From the NCBI RefSeq assembly GCF_003732425.1, contig NZ_MOBX01000016.1, forward strand, positions 1-64,000: a stretch of DNA of 64,000 nucleotides. The letters run 5' to 3'. Numbering within the stretch: position 1 is the first letter of the stretch; each line of letters opens with the position of its first letter. Made by a program: the position numbers and the translations under genes. The DNA comes from Pseudomonas fluorescens. Lineage in GTDB: Bacteria > Pseudomonadota > Gammaproteobacteria > Pseudomonadales > Pseudomonadaceae. Shown here one piece after another: positions 20,706 through 29,180 of this stretch. The notes under the pieces are model-generated. The model had not been told where the DNA came from, searched no databases, and worked only from the letters and a program-made list of their open reading frames with translations.

Positions 20706-21455
20706 GATGGCGTTTCCAGAATGGGATTGAGCAGCGTCGGGCAACGTTATCTCAGCGGCGGAACCTAGGCAACCGGGAATTAGCTTGCGCAGATCGTCGA
20801 TCACCAGTGCCGGCGATTCCTCGGCAATCGGTCGGCCGTGGTTGTAGCCATAACTCAGTGCCACGCATTTGACCCCCGCCGCTTTCGCCGCCAACACGTC
20901 GCTGCGCGAGTCGCCGACAAACAGCGACTGCGAGGCCGGGATGTTGGCCATTTTCATCACAAAGAACAGCGCCGCCGGGTCAGGCTTCTTCTGCGGCAAG
21001 GTATCGCCGCCGATGATCCACTTGAAGTAGCGGCCGATCTTCATTTGATCGAGCAGCGGCGCGACGAAGCGCTCCGGCTTGTTGGTGATCAGCGCCATGA
21101 CCACGCCCTGCTTTTGCAGCCACTTGAGGGTGTCGCGCACGCCGGGATAGACCACGGTCAGCTCATGGCTCGCACCGTAGGCGTCCATGAATACTTCCAG
21201 CGCGTGCTCGGCCTCGACGTCATCCACCGCCGAATGATCGATGCCACCGGCCAAGGCGCGGCGCACCAGGACCGGCGCGCCGTTACCCACCCACTCGCGC
21301 ACCGAATCGATGCCCGCCGGTTGACGGCCGAGGGAGAGCAGCATGGTGTCCACCGCGGCTGCCAGGTCCGGAACCGAGTCGATCAGTGTGCCATCCAGAT
21401 CGAACATCACCAGCCGTGGCAGTTTCCCCGGGAACAGCTGCTCAAACCCACTCAT
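20637..21455 (-). CDS. gph: phosphoglycolate phosphatase
   Basis: HAD-superfamily phosphatase that removes phosphoglycolate. The 272-residue protein has motif [11 protein letters not shown], motif [10 protein letters not shown], and motif III/IV KKPDP and GDSRSD. It overlaps rpe by 4 bases. The C-terminal tail after about residue 240 is not part of the HAD fold and ends [18 protein letters not shown], a Trp-rich sequence that doubles as the likely trpE leader. Confidence 0.92.
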   Translation of the reverse strand: MSGFEQLFPGKLPRLVMFDLDGTLIDSVPDLAAAVDTMLLSLGRQPAGIDSVREWVGNGAPVLVRRALAGGIDHSAVDDVEAEHALEVFMDAYGASHELTVVYPGVRDTLKWLQKQGVVMALITNKPERFVAPLLDQMKIGRYFKWIIGGDTLPQKKPDPAALFFVMKMANIPASQSLFVGDSRSDVLAAKAAGVKCVALSYGYNHGRPIAEESPALVIDDLRKLIPGCLGSAAEITLPDAAQSHSGNAIVVVTRKLWMKVIKALARWRWRA

Positions 21456-22126
21456 GGGCGAGCCAGCGCCAGTTCGGAACGCATCTTGTCGATGACTTCC
21501 TGATAGTTCGGCGCATTGAAGATCGCCGAGCCGGCAACAAAGGTGTCAGCGCCAGCAGCGGCGATTTCGCGGATGTTGTTGACGTTGACGCCGCCGTCGA
21601 TTTCCAGACGGATGTCGCGGCCCGACGCATCGATGATCGCCCGCGCTTCGCGCAGTTTGTCGAGGGTGCCGGGAATGAACTTCTGCCCGCCGAAGCCCGG
21701 GTTGACGCTCATCAGCAAGACCATGTCGACCTTGTCGATCACGTACTTGAGCACGTCCAGCGGGGTCGCCGGGTTGAACACCAGACCGGATTTGCAACCG
21801 CCTTCACGGATCAGCTGCAGCGAGCGATCGACGTGCAGCGTGGCTTCCGGGTGGAAGGTGATGTAGGTGGCACCGGCCTCGATGAAGTCGCCAACGATGC
21901 GATCCACCGGGCTGACCATCAGGTGTGCGTCGATCGGCGCGGTGACGCCGTACTTGCGCAATGCCGCGCAAACCATCGGACCGATGGTCAGGTTTGGCAC
22001 GTAGTGGTTGTCCATGACGTCGAAGTGGACAAAGTCGGCGCCAGCGGCGAGAACGTTGTCTACTTCCTCGCCGAGGCGGGCGAAGTCGGCGGAGAGAATC
22101 GACGGAGCAATAACGAAGGGCTGCAT
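21452..22126 (-). CDS. rpe: ribulose-phosphate 3-epimerase
   Basis: Interconverts ribulose-5-phosphate and xylulose-5-phosphate in the pentose phosphate pathway. The 224-residue TIM barrel has [27 protein letters not shown] with metal ligands, and the [10 protein letters not shown] and EIDGGVN phosphate loops. The start was set at the ATG of MQPFVIAPS, which has an AAAGGTG site; the open frame extends 22 codons upstream. First gene of the rpe-gph-trpE unit. Confidence 0.95.
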   Translation of the reverse strand: MQPFVIAPSILSADFARLGEEVDNVLAAGADFVHFDVMDNHYVPNLTIGPMVCAALRKYGVTAPIDAHLMVSPVDRIVGDFIEAGATYITFHPEATLHVDRSLQLIREGGCKSGLVFNPATPLDVLKYVIDKVDMVLLMSVNPGFGGQKFIPGTLDKLREARAIIDASGRDIRLEIDGGVNVNNIREIAAAGADTFVAGSAIFNAPNYQEVIDKMRSELALARP

Positions 22127-22240
22127 GACGCACCTTTTCTGAGCTAAATCACGATGGCGCGCATTGTATACCTCAAGTTTCCGCGCGCGCACCGTGACCG
22201 CGATGATTGGGTTGTGCCATGACGGATGACCAGCGCTGAC

Positions 22241-23389
22241 TCAATACGCCGCGCGGTAAATCTTCTCGATGTCGACAGCGCTGAGTTTGCGCGGGTTGTT
22301 GCGCATCAGCCGCTCGATCCCCGCTGCCTCCACGGCCATCGCCGGGATCGCCTCTTCCGGCACACCGAAACTGCGCAGGCCGGCAGGGATTTCCACCGCC
22401 ACACATAAATCGGTCATCGCCTGCACGGCTTTGTCTGCTGCTTCGGCTGCACTCAGATGAGCAGTCTTCACCCCCATGGCTTCGGCAATATCCTGCATGC
22501 GTTCGACGCAGGCCATCTTGTTCCAGGTCATGACATACGGCAGCAGCAAGGCATTGCTGACGCCATGGGCAATGTTGAATCGCCCGCCCAGCGGATACGC
22601 CAGCGCATGCACCGCGCCGACCCCGGCATTGCCGAATGCCATGCCGGCCATCAGGCTGGCGGTGGCCATGTCTTCCCGGGCTTGCAGGTTGGCACCGTTG
22701 GCATAAGCCTTGGGCAGCGCGTTGGCGATCAGTTTGATAGCGCCGATGGCCAGCGAGTCGGTGATCGGCGAGGCGTTGACCGACAGATAGGATTCGATCG
22801 CGTGCACCAAGGCGTCGACGCCACTCGCAGCGGTGACGCTGCGCGGACAGGTCAGGGTCATCTGCGGGCTGACCAGCGCCACGTCCGGTAATAGAAAGTC
22901 GCTGACGATGCCTTTCTTCAGTTGCGCGACTTTGTCGGAAAGGATGGCGACATTGGTCACTTCCGAACCGGTGCCGGCGGTGGTCGGGATGGCGATCAGC
23001 GGCGGGCCCTTGCGTGGCACTTGGTCGACACCGAACAGGTCTTCCAGCGCACCGTGATAACCGGCGTACGCGGCAACACTTTTGGCGATGTCGATGGCAC
23101 TGCCGCCACCGAGGCCGATCAAGCCGTCATGCCCGCCTTCGCGGTAAACGCGCATGCAGTCTTCGACGATGGCGATTTCCGGGTCCGGCAGTACGCGGTC
23201 GAAGATCTCGTAGTCACGACCGCCCAATTGGCACAGCGCCAGCTCCACGGTGCCGGACTTGACCAGCGCGGCGTCGGTGACGATCAGTGGGTTGTCGATA
23301 TCCAGACGCGTGAGTTCGGCGGCCAGTTGTTCGATGGCGGCGGCGCCGGTGATCAGTTTGTGAGCGATTTTGAACTGGGACAGACTCAT
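22241..23389 (-). CDS. iron-containing (group III) alcohol dehydrogenase
   Basis: NAD(P)-dependent dehydrogenase with a metal-binding core. The 382-residue protein starts MSLSQFKIAHK and carries GGGSAIDIAK, PTTAGTGSEVTN, and the metal ligands in the Asp of GVDALVHAIE and the His of NIAHGVSNALLLP and HALAYPLGG. Substrate unknown; 1,3-propanediol or ethanol dehydrogenase-like. It sits between rpe and agtD, genes I recall as adjacent in PAO1, so it may be an insertion in this lineage. Codon use looks like its neighbours. Confidence 0.85.
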   Translation of the reverse strand: MSLSQFKIAHKLITGAAAIEQLAAELTRLDIDNPLIVTDAALVKSGTVELALCQLGGRDYEIFDRVLPDPEIAIVEDCMRVYREGGHDGLIGLGGGSAIDIAKSVAAYAGYHGALEDLFGVDQVPRKGPPLIAIPTTAGTGSEVTNVAILSDKVAQLKKGIVSDFLLPDVALVSPQMTLTCPRSVTAASGVDALVHAIESYLSVNASPITDSLAIGAIKLIANALPKAYANGANLQAREDMATASLMAGMAFGNAGVGAVHALAYPLGGRFNIAHGVSNALLLPYVMTWNKMACVERMQDIAEAMGVKTAHLSAAEAADKAVQAMTDLCVAVEIPAGLRSFGVPEEAIPAMAVEAAGIERLMRNNPRKLSAVDIEKIYRAAY

Positions 23390-23502
23390 CGTGCGCAGCC
23401 TCTTATAGATGTGGGAGCTGGGCACAAGATTAGCTGGGGATTTGGGGTTGTCTGCTATTCAGGTGGTGAATGACCGCGCGAACCCTTTGAACGACTTCCC
23501 CC

Positions 23503-23585
23503 TGTAGGAGCTGCCGAAGGCTGCGATCTTTTGATCTTGATCTAAAAGCAAAATCAACAGATCACAGCCTTCGGCAGCTCCTACA
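23503..23585. repeat. REPIN, family A, outward arrangement
   Basis: TGTAGGAGCTGCCGAAGG begins the left copy and GGCAGCTCCTACA ends the inverted right copy, with about 20 bases of A/T-rich spacer. Lies between the agtD stop and the alcohol dehydrogenase start, at the downstream end of the agt operon. Confidence 0.9.
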
Positions 23586-23617
23586 GAGGACGATTCGGTT
23601 CCGGCAGGGGGCTGGGT

Positions 23618-24442
23618 TCAGACCTGGGCGGTGCGCAGTTTCTCGCTACGCCCGCGCAGCCACTCCAGGGTCAGCAGCAAAATGACGGAAAAGGCAATCA
23701 GCAACGTAGCAGCAGCCGCAATGGTCGGGCTGAGGTTTTCGCGAATTCCGCTGAACATCTGCCGTGGCAGCGTCGCCTGCTCAGGCCCGGCAAGAAACAG
23801 TGTCACCACCACTTCATCAAACGAAGTCGCAAAGGCAAACAGCGCCCCGGAAATCACCCCCGGCGCAATCAGCGGCAAGGTCACCCGGCGGAACGCGGTC
23901 AGTGGCGAAGCACCGAGACTCGCCGCCGCCCGCACCAGATTGTGGTTAAACCCCTGCAATGTCGCCGACACCGTGATGATCACAAACGGCACACCCAGCA
24001 CCGCATGCACGACGATCAGCGAAAAGAAGCTATTGCCCAAGCCCAACGGCGCGAAGAACAGATAGCTCGCCACACCAATGATCACCACCGGCACCACCAT
24101 CGGCGAGATCACCAACGCCATTACCAAGGATTTGCCAGGGAAGTCGCCACGGGTCAGGCCAATCGCCGCCAGCGTGCCGAAGACCATCGCAAGCACCGTT
24201 GCCGCCGGAGCGACGATGATGCTGTTCTTCAGCGCGCGCATCCATTCCGCCGAGGCGAAAAAGTCGTGATACCACTGCAGCGAAAAGCCCTGCAGCGGAT
24301 AGACCAGAAAACTCCCGGAGTTGAACGACAACGGAATAATCACCAGCACCGGCAGAATCAGGAACAACAGAATCAGGCCGCAGAGGATCCGCAGGCTGTA
24401 GAACCACACCCGTTCAATAGGCGACATGTAAGGACTCAGCAT
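23618..24442 (-). CDS. agtD: ABC transporter permease (PotC/PotI-like), AgtD
   Basis: Second inner-membrane permease of the agt importer. The 274-residue protein has about six hydrophobic helices and the EAA loop RAAASLGASPLTAFRRVTLP that docks to the ATPase. It starts 12 bases after agtC. In PAO1 agtABCD imports 5-aminovalerate and GABA (recalled); the assignment rests on the gene set and the neighbouring agtSR and rpe. Confidence 0.8.
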   Translation of the reverse strand: MLSPYMSPIERVWFYSLRILCGLILLFLILPVLVIIPLSFNSGSFLVYPLQGFSLQWYHDFFASAEWMRALKNSIIVAPAATVLAMVFGTLAAIGLTRGDFPGKSLVMALVISPMVVPVVIIGVASYLFFAPLGLGNSFFSLIVVHAVLGVPFVIITVSATLQGFNHNLVRAAASLGASPLTAFRRVTLPLIAPGVISGALFAFATSFDEVVVTLFLAGPEQATLPRQMFSGIRENLSPTIAAAATLLIAFSVILLLTLEWLRGRSEKLRTAQV

Positions 24443-24454
24443 TTCGAATTCCCC

Positions 24455-25702
24455 TTAGCTCAGGCGCAGGCGACTGGCGCCGACCAGCCAGCTGTAAATC
24501 AGATAAAGCACCACGGTCGCCAGCAGCAACAGCCCGCCCAGTGCGGTGGCCATGCCCCAGTTGATGCTGGTGTTGGTGTAGAAGGCGACGAAGTAACTGA
24601 CCATTTGATCGTTCGGACTGCCGAGCAGCGCCGGGGTGATGTAGTAGCCGATGGCGAGGATGAACACCAACAGGCAACCGGCGCCGACACCGGCATAGGT
24701 CTGCGGGAAGTACACCCGCCAGAAACTGGCAAACGGATGGCAACCAAGGGAAATCGCCGCGCGCATGTAAGTCGGCGAGATGCCTTTCATTACGCTGTAG
24801 ATCGGCAGGATCATGAACGGCAGCAGGATGTGCACCATCGAGATGTACACACCGGTGCGATTGAACACCAGTTCCAGCGGTTTATCGATGATGCCCATGG
24901 CCATCAGCGCGCTGTTGATCAGGCCGCCCGACTGCAGCAACACGATCCACGCCGCCACGCGTACCAGAATCGAGGTCCAGAACGGCAGCAGCACCAGAAT
25001 CATCAGCAGGTTGCTTTGCCGCGATGGCAGGTTCGCCAGCAGGTAAGCCAGTGGATACGCGAGCAGCAGGCAGATCACGGTGATGACCAGACCCATCCAG
25101 AAGGTGCGGGCGAAGATGTCGAGGTAGATCGCCTGATCCGGGGTCGCCGGAGCGATTTCGCCGAGGTCGTCGATACGGTGATCGACCGCTGCCAGCAAGT
25201 AGTACGGGGTGATGCTGCTGGTGTTGCGTTTGACCGCTTGCCAGTAGGCCGGATCGCCCCAACGCTCATCGAGACCTTCGAGGGCTTCTTTATAAGAGGC
25301 CGGTTCGCTGGCGAAGGGCAGCGCCCGGGCGGTTTTGGTCAGCAGGCTGCGATAGCCGGCCAACTCCATGTTCAAGCGCTTGGACAGATCGCCCAGCGTC
25401 TGGTTTTTGCGGGCTTCGGCGAGATCTTCGCCGGCAGCCTTGTAGACCGGTTCAGCGGGCAGGCCACGGCCGTCCCAACTGGCGATGGCCGCCACGGTGC
25501 GCGGCATGCCGCCGACCACTTCGGGGTTGCCGACGCTTTTGTAGAGCAGCGCCACGATCGGCACCAGAAACACCAGCAACAGAAACAGCACCAGCGGCGC
25601 AATCAACGCCTGCGCCTTCCAGCGGTTGACCCGCTCGGCGTGCTTGAGCTTCTGCTTCAAGGTGGGGCTGTTGCCCTCGTTCAGGGGAACGGCGATGGCC
25701 AT
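24455..25702 (-). CDS. agtC: ABC transporter permease with large periplasmic insert (PotB/PotH-like), AgtC
   Basis: First permease of the agt importer. At 415 residues it is well above the roughly 280-310 usual for PotB/PotH. The surplus is a charged, soluble segment of about 130 residues between the first helix (LIAPLVLFLLLVFLVP) and the permease core. The EAA loop is RAAISLGCHPFASFWRVYFP. The start was placed at MAIAVPLNE; a family B REPIN separates it from agtB. Confidence 0.8.
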   Translation of the reverse strand: MAIAVPLNEGNSPTLKQKLKHAERVNRWKAQALIAPLVLFLLLVFLVPIVALLYKSVGNPEVVGGMPRTVAAIASWDGRGLPAEPVYKAAGEDLAEARKNQTLGDLSKRLNMELAGYRSLLTKTARALPFASEPASYKEALEGLDERWGDPAYWQAVKRNTSSITPYYLLAAVDHRIDDLGEIAPATPDQAIYLDIFARTFWMGLVITVICLLLAYPLAYLLANLPSRQSNLLMILVLLPFWTSILVRVAAWIVLLQSGGLINSALMAMGIIDKPLELVFNRTGVYISMVHILLPFMILPIYSVMKGISPTYMRAAISLGCHPFASFWRVYFPQTYAGVGAGCLLVFILAIGYYITPALLGSPNDQMVSYFVAFYTNTSINWGMATALGGLLLLATVVLYLIYSWLVGASRLRLS

Positions 25703-25773
25703 GACGTACTCCGCAAATCTTTGATCGTGACAGAGGTGGTGAACCACCGCTGTTGTGTTGAAACACAGCTACC

Positions 25774-25863
25774 TGTGGGAGCGAGCCTGCTCGCGAAGAG
25801 GCCAGCACGTTCAACATCTATGCTGGCTGATCTACCGCTTTCGCGAGCAGGCTCGCTCCCACA
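25774..25863. repeat. REPIN, family B, outward arrangement, inside the agt operon
   Basis: TGTGGGAGCGAGCCTGC.. at 25774 and its reverse complement ending GCTCGCTCCCACA at 25863, with a 42-base spacer. It lies between agtB (solute-binding protein) and agtC (permease), a position where REPs in other operons protect the upstream mRNA and reduce downstream expression. Confidence 0.9.
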
Positions 25864-25896
25864 GGGGTGGGCAAGCCCACCCTCACCAGGTTCTGC

Positions 25897-26940
25897 TTAT
25901 TTCGCCGCCCAGGAGTTGAAGCGCTGCTCCAGTTGCTCGCCGTTGTCAGCCCAGAAGCTGACGTCGATCTGCACCTGGTTGGCGATGTTTTCCGGGGTGG
26001 TCGGCATGTCTTTCAGAACATCCTTGGCCAGCAGCGGTACGGCTTGGGTGTTAGCCGGGCCGTAAGCGATGTTTTCCGAGTAGGTCTTCTGCTGCTGCGG
26101 CTGTACCGAGAAGGCGATGAATTTCTTCGCCGCTTCCGCGCGCTTGGCGTCCAGACCTTTCGGGATAGCCCAGGCGTCGAAGTCGTAGATGCCGCCGTTC
26201 CACACCACTTTCAGGTTGGATTCTTTCTGCACGGCAGCGATGCGACCGTTGTAAGCCGAGCTCATGACCACGTCACCGGAAGCGAGATACTGCGGCGGTT
26301 GCGCGCCGGCTTCCCACCATTGAATGCTTGGTTTCAACTCATCGAGCTTCTTGAACGCACGGTCCTGACCGTCCTTGCCGGCCAGCACTTTGTAGACGTC
26401 TTTCGGCGCCACACCATCGGCCATCAGAGCGAATTCGAGGGTGTACTTGGCGCCCTTACGCAGGCCACGTTTACCCGGGAATTTCTTGGTGTCCCAGAAA
26501 TCCGCCCAGCTGGTTGGTGCGGTTTTCAGCTTGTCGGCGTTGTAAGCCAGTACGGTCGACCAGACGAAGAAACCCACGCCGCACGGCTGGATTGCGCCTT
26601 TGACGTAGTCTTCAGTCTTGCCGAACAGTGCCGGGTCGAGTTGTTCGAACATGTCTTCGTCGCAACCACGGGACAGCTCTGGCGATTCAACTTCGACCAG
26701 ATCCCATGACACGCTCTTGGTGTCGACCATGGCTTTGACCTTGGCCATTTCGCCGTTGTATTCGCCGGCAACGATCTTGCCGTTGCCCGCCGCTTCCCAC
26801 GGTGCATAGAAGGCTTTGACTTGCGCCGCCTTGTTCGCCCCGCCAAACGACACCACGGTCAAATCCGGGCCGGCGGCCATCGCGCTGGCCGCACCCATCA
26901 GGCCCAGGGTCAGGGCGGTGAACTTCAGGGATCTCAACAT
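25897..26940 (-). CDS. agtB: periplasmic solute-binding protein, AgtB
   Basis: Binding component of the agt importer. The 347-residue protein has a signal peptide ending in AMA (about residue 23) followed by GPDLTVVSFGGANKAAQ, typical of PotD/PotF-type binding proteins for polyamine-related ligands. It starts 48 bases after agtA. The operon order on the minus strand is agtA, agtB, agtC, agtD. Confidence 0.82.
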   Translation of the reverse strand: MLRSLKFTALTLGLMGAASAMAAGPDLTVVSFGGANKAAQVKAFYAPWEAAGNGKIVAGEYNGEMAKVKAMVDTKSVSWDLVEVESPELSRGCDEDMFEQLDPALFGKTEDYVKGAIQPCGVGFFVWSTVLAYNADKLKTAPTSWADFWDTKKFPGKRGLRKGAKYTLEFALMADGVAPKDVYKVLAGKDGQDRAFKKLDELKPSIQWWEAGAQPPQYLASGDVVMSSAYNGRIAAVQKESNLKVVWNGGIYDFDAWAIPKGLDAKRAEAAKKFIAFSVQPQQQKTYSENIAYGPANTQAVPLLAKDVLKDMPTTPENIANQVQIDVSFWADNGEQLEQRFNSWAAK

Positions 26941-26988
26941 TTATTGTTCTCTCCACGTGCAGGGTTGGTGTTGGTATTGCCGGGGCGA

Positions 26989-28113
26989 TTAATGCGCCTC
27001 TAGAAGTGGATCAAGCGCGCGAACGTGCTCGACCTGCCAGCCAAGCGGAACCACGTCACCGACCGCGAGCGCTGGATCGAGCTCGGCAATCGGTTGTTTC
27101 ACGAAGAAGTCGGTCTTGCCGCAGACTTCCAGGCGCACCCGGACGTGGTCGCCCAGATAGATGAATTCCGCCACCCTCCCTGAGAAGCGGTTAACGCATT
27201 GATCGCTGGATCCGTTGAGGCTGACGCGCTCCGGACGGATCGACAGGGTCACCGGTTCGCCGGCCTGACCGACATTGACCGCCAGCGCCTCGACTTTTTC
27301 GCCACGGCCCAACTCGACCACGCAGCGCTCGCCGCTCTGGCTGAGCAGGCGACCGTTAAGGCGGTTGTTCTCGCCGATAAAGTTGGCGACGAAGGTGTTT
27401 TTCGGTTCTTCGTAAAGGGTCCGCGGCGGGGCGATCTGCTGGATTTCGCCTTGATGGAATACCGCCACGCGGTCGGACATGGTCAGCGCTTCACCCTGAT
27501 CGTGAGTCACGTAGACCACGGTCACACCGAGGCGCTGGTGCAGGTGTTTGATTTCCATCTGCATGTGTTCACGCAGTTGTTTGTCGAGGGCACCGAGGGG
27601 TTCGTCCATCAGCACCAGTTGCGGTTCGAACACCAGCGCGCGGGCCAGCGCCACACGCTGTTGCTGACCACCGGACAACTGCGCCGGATAGCGCGAGGCG
27701 AACGCGTCGAGCTGAACCATGCTGAGGACTTTCTTCACGCGGTCACTGACGTCGCTTTTGTTCAGGCCACGGACGGTCAGCGGGAATGCGAGGTTTTCCG
27801 CGACAGTCATGTGCGGGAACAGCGCGTAGTTCTGGAACACCATGCCGATGTCACGTTTGTGCGGCGGCACGTTGTTGATCGAGCGCCCGGCCAGCAGGAT
27901 TTCACCGGCGGTCGGCGTTTCGAAACCGGCGAGCATCATCAGGCTGGTGGTCTTGCCGGAACCGGATGGCCCGAGCAAGGTGAGGAACTCGCCTTTGCGA
28001 ATGTCCAGGTTGAGGTCTTTGACGATCAGGTTCTCGCCGTCGTAGCTCTTCTGCACTCCACGAAAGCTGACCAGCACATCGCTGGCCCCTGCGTTTGTTT
28101 CGACCTGGCTCAT
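26989..28113 (-). CDS. agtA: ABC transporter ATP-binding protein, AgtA
   Basis: ATPase of the agt importer. The 374-residue protein has Walker A GPSGSGKTT, the signature LSGGQQQRVALARAL, Walker B LVLMDEPLGALD, the H-loop in VTHDQGEALTMSD, and a C-terminal TOBE/OB regulatory domain, as in PotA. The ATG giving MSQVETN follows a GGTG; a GTG 6 bases earlier is in frame. First gene of agtABCD. In the 330-base gap upstream lie a short dyad and a family A REPIN, and no gene. Confidence 0.82.
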   Translation of the reverse strand: MSQVETNAGASDVLVSFRGVQKSYDGENLIVKDLNLDIRKGEFLTLLGPSGSGKTTSLMMLAGFETPTAGEILLAGRSINNVPPHKRDIGMVFQNYALFPHMTVAENLAFPLTVRGLNKSDVSDRVKKVLSMVQLDAFASRYPAQLSGGQQQRVALARALVFEPQLVLMDEPLGALDKQLREHMQMEIKHLHQRLGVTVVYVTHDQGEALTMSDRVAVFHQGEIQQIAPPRTLYEEPKNTFVANFIGENNRLNGRLLSQSGERCVVELGRGEKVEALAVNVGQAGEPVTLSIRPERVSLNGSSDQCVNRFSGRVAEFIYLGDHVRVRLEVCGKTDFFVKQPIAELDPALAVGDVVPLGWQVEHVRALDPLLEAH

Positions 28114-28224
28114 ACCCACACCTTTGTTGTTGATGACTGCTTGTGGATTAAGCCTAGTGGTTGCTGACAGGCACGCAAATCGGGGCGCAGGAGAGAATCG
28201 CCTCAGCCGGATGGAAGGTTGGGG

Positions 28225-28240
28225 GTAGGGATTGCCCTAC
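28225..28240. promoter_or_regulatory. inverted repeat upstream of agtA
   Basis: GTAGGG (28225-28230), four bases, CCCTAC (28235-28240): a perfect 6-base dyad about 112 bases ahead of the agtA start. Size and position fit a dimeric regulator site; AgtR is the obvious candidate. It is only a candidate; short dyads occur by chance. Confidence 0.3.
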
Positions 28241-28342
28241 AGGGATGGCGCGCATTGGCAAGCGAGCTACGAGCGCCAGGCTGCAAGCCGCAAGAACAAG
28301 CAAAAGCGCCTGTCGCTAACAGATATGCCCACACCCCCCCTC

Positions 28343-28427
28343 TGTAGGAGCTGCCGAAGGCTGCGATCTTTTGACCTTGTTTTTTAAGATCTAGATCAAA
28401 AGATCGCAGCCTTCGGCAGCTCCTACA
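28343..28427. repeat. REPIN, family A, outward arrangement
   Basis: Left copy begins TGTAGGAGCTGCCGAAGG and the inverted right copy ends GGCAGCTCCTACA. Sits immediately after the agtR stop and ahead of the agtA promoter region. Confidence 0.9.
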
Positions 28428-28443
28428 GGGGATCGCGTTCAGG

Positions 28444-29073
28444 TCAGAGGAGTTTGTGTTCCATCGCGTATTTGACCAGTTCGGCCAGCGAGGTGATGTT
28501 GAGCTTCTGCATCAACCGCGCCTTGTGGGTGCTGATGGTCTTGCTGCTCAGGGCCAGTTGCTGGGCGATGTCGTTGACGTTGGCGCCCTGTGCCAGGCGC
28601 TCGAACACCGAGAACTCGCGTTCGGACAGCAACGAATGCAGCGGCCGCGCATCGGTCAGGCCGACTTCGAAGACCATGCGGTCAGCCAGATCCGGATCAA
28701 TGTAACGCCCACCCGCCGCGACTTTGCGAATGGCGGTGAGCAACAGCGCCGGATCGCTGTCCTTGGTCGCATACCCGGCTGCGCCGACCTTCAGCGCCCG
28801 CGCGGCCATCTGCGCTTCGTCGTGCATCGACAGCACCAGAATCGCTGGCGGATTGTTTAACGCCCGGATCCGAGGTATCGCTTCAAGTCCGTTGACGCCG
28901 GGCATGGAGATGTCGAGCAAGACCACTTCGCACGGCACGTTGCGCAGGGTCTCGAGCAATTGCTCACCATTGCTCGCCTCGCCCACCACTTGCAGATCCT
29001 TGGCGAGGCCGATCAATTGCTTGATGCCTTCGCGGACGATGGTGTGGTCTTCGGCTACCAGTACACGGATCAC
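28444..29073 (-). CDS. agtR: LuxR/NarL-family response regulator, AgtR
   Basis: DNA-binding regulator of the agt system. The 209-residue protein has a receiver domain with acidic pocket AEDH, phospho-acceptor D54 in LLDISMPG, and the conserved Lys in TKD, followed by an HTH of the LuxR type (LSEREFSVFERLAQG, then SSKTISTHKARLMQKL). The start is GTG with GAGGAG 7 bases upstream; longer frames lack a site. PAO1 AgtR responds through AgtS to 5-aminovalerate/GABA and is also linked to peptidoglycan sensing (recalled). Confidence 0.8.
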   Translation of the reverse strand: MIRVLVAEDHTIVREGIKQLIGLAKDLQVVGEASNGEQLLETLRNVPCEVVLLDISMPGVNGLEAIPRIRALNNPPAILVLSMHDEAQMAARALKVGAAGYATKDSDPALLLTAIRKVAAGGRYIDPDLADRMVFEVGLTDARPLHSLLSEREFSVFERLAQGANVNDIAQQLALSSKTISTHKARLMQKLNITSLAELVKYAMEHKLL

Positions 29074-29108
29074 TTGCACTCTCCTCGGTTGTTGTTTTAA
29101 GAGCAAAA

Positions 29109-29180
29109 GATCGCAGCCTTCGGCAGCACCTACAGGGGAACGCGATCAATGTAGGAGCTGCCGAAGGCTGCGATGTTTTA
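29109..29180. repeat. REP pair, family A, inward arrangement
   Basis: GATCGCAGCCTTCGGCAGC.. (ending CCTACA at 29134) is followed by TGTAGGAGCTGCCGAAGG.. from 29150. This is the opposite order to the REPINs at 9879, 23503 and 28343. Its right end reaches the agtS stop codon, whose TAA lies at 29178-29180. Confidence 0.85.

Noticed and set aside
18892-20730. Plus-strand frame of 612 codons across trpE
   Set aside because: It runs through a REPIN and antisense to trpE, and has no family signature.
23942-26065. Plus-strand frame of 707 codons across agtB, agtC and agtD
   Set aside because: It is antisense to three transporter genes with clear motifs, and its His/Gln/Arg-rich composition is typical of shadow frames.
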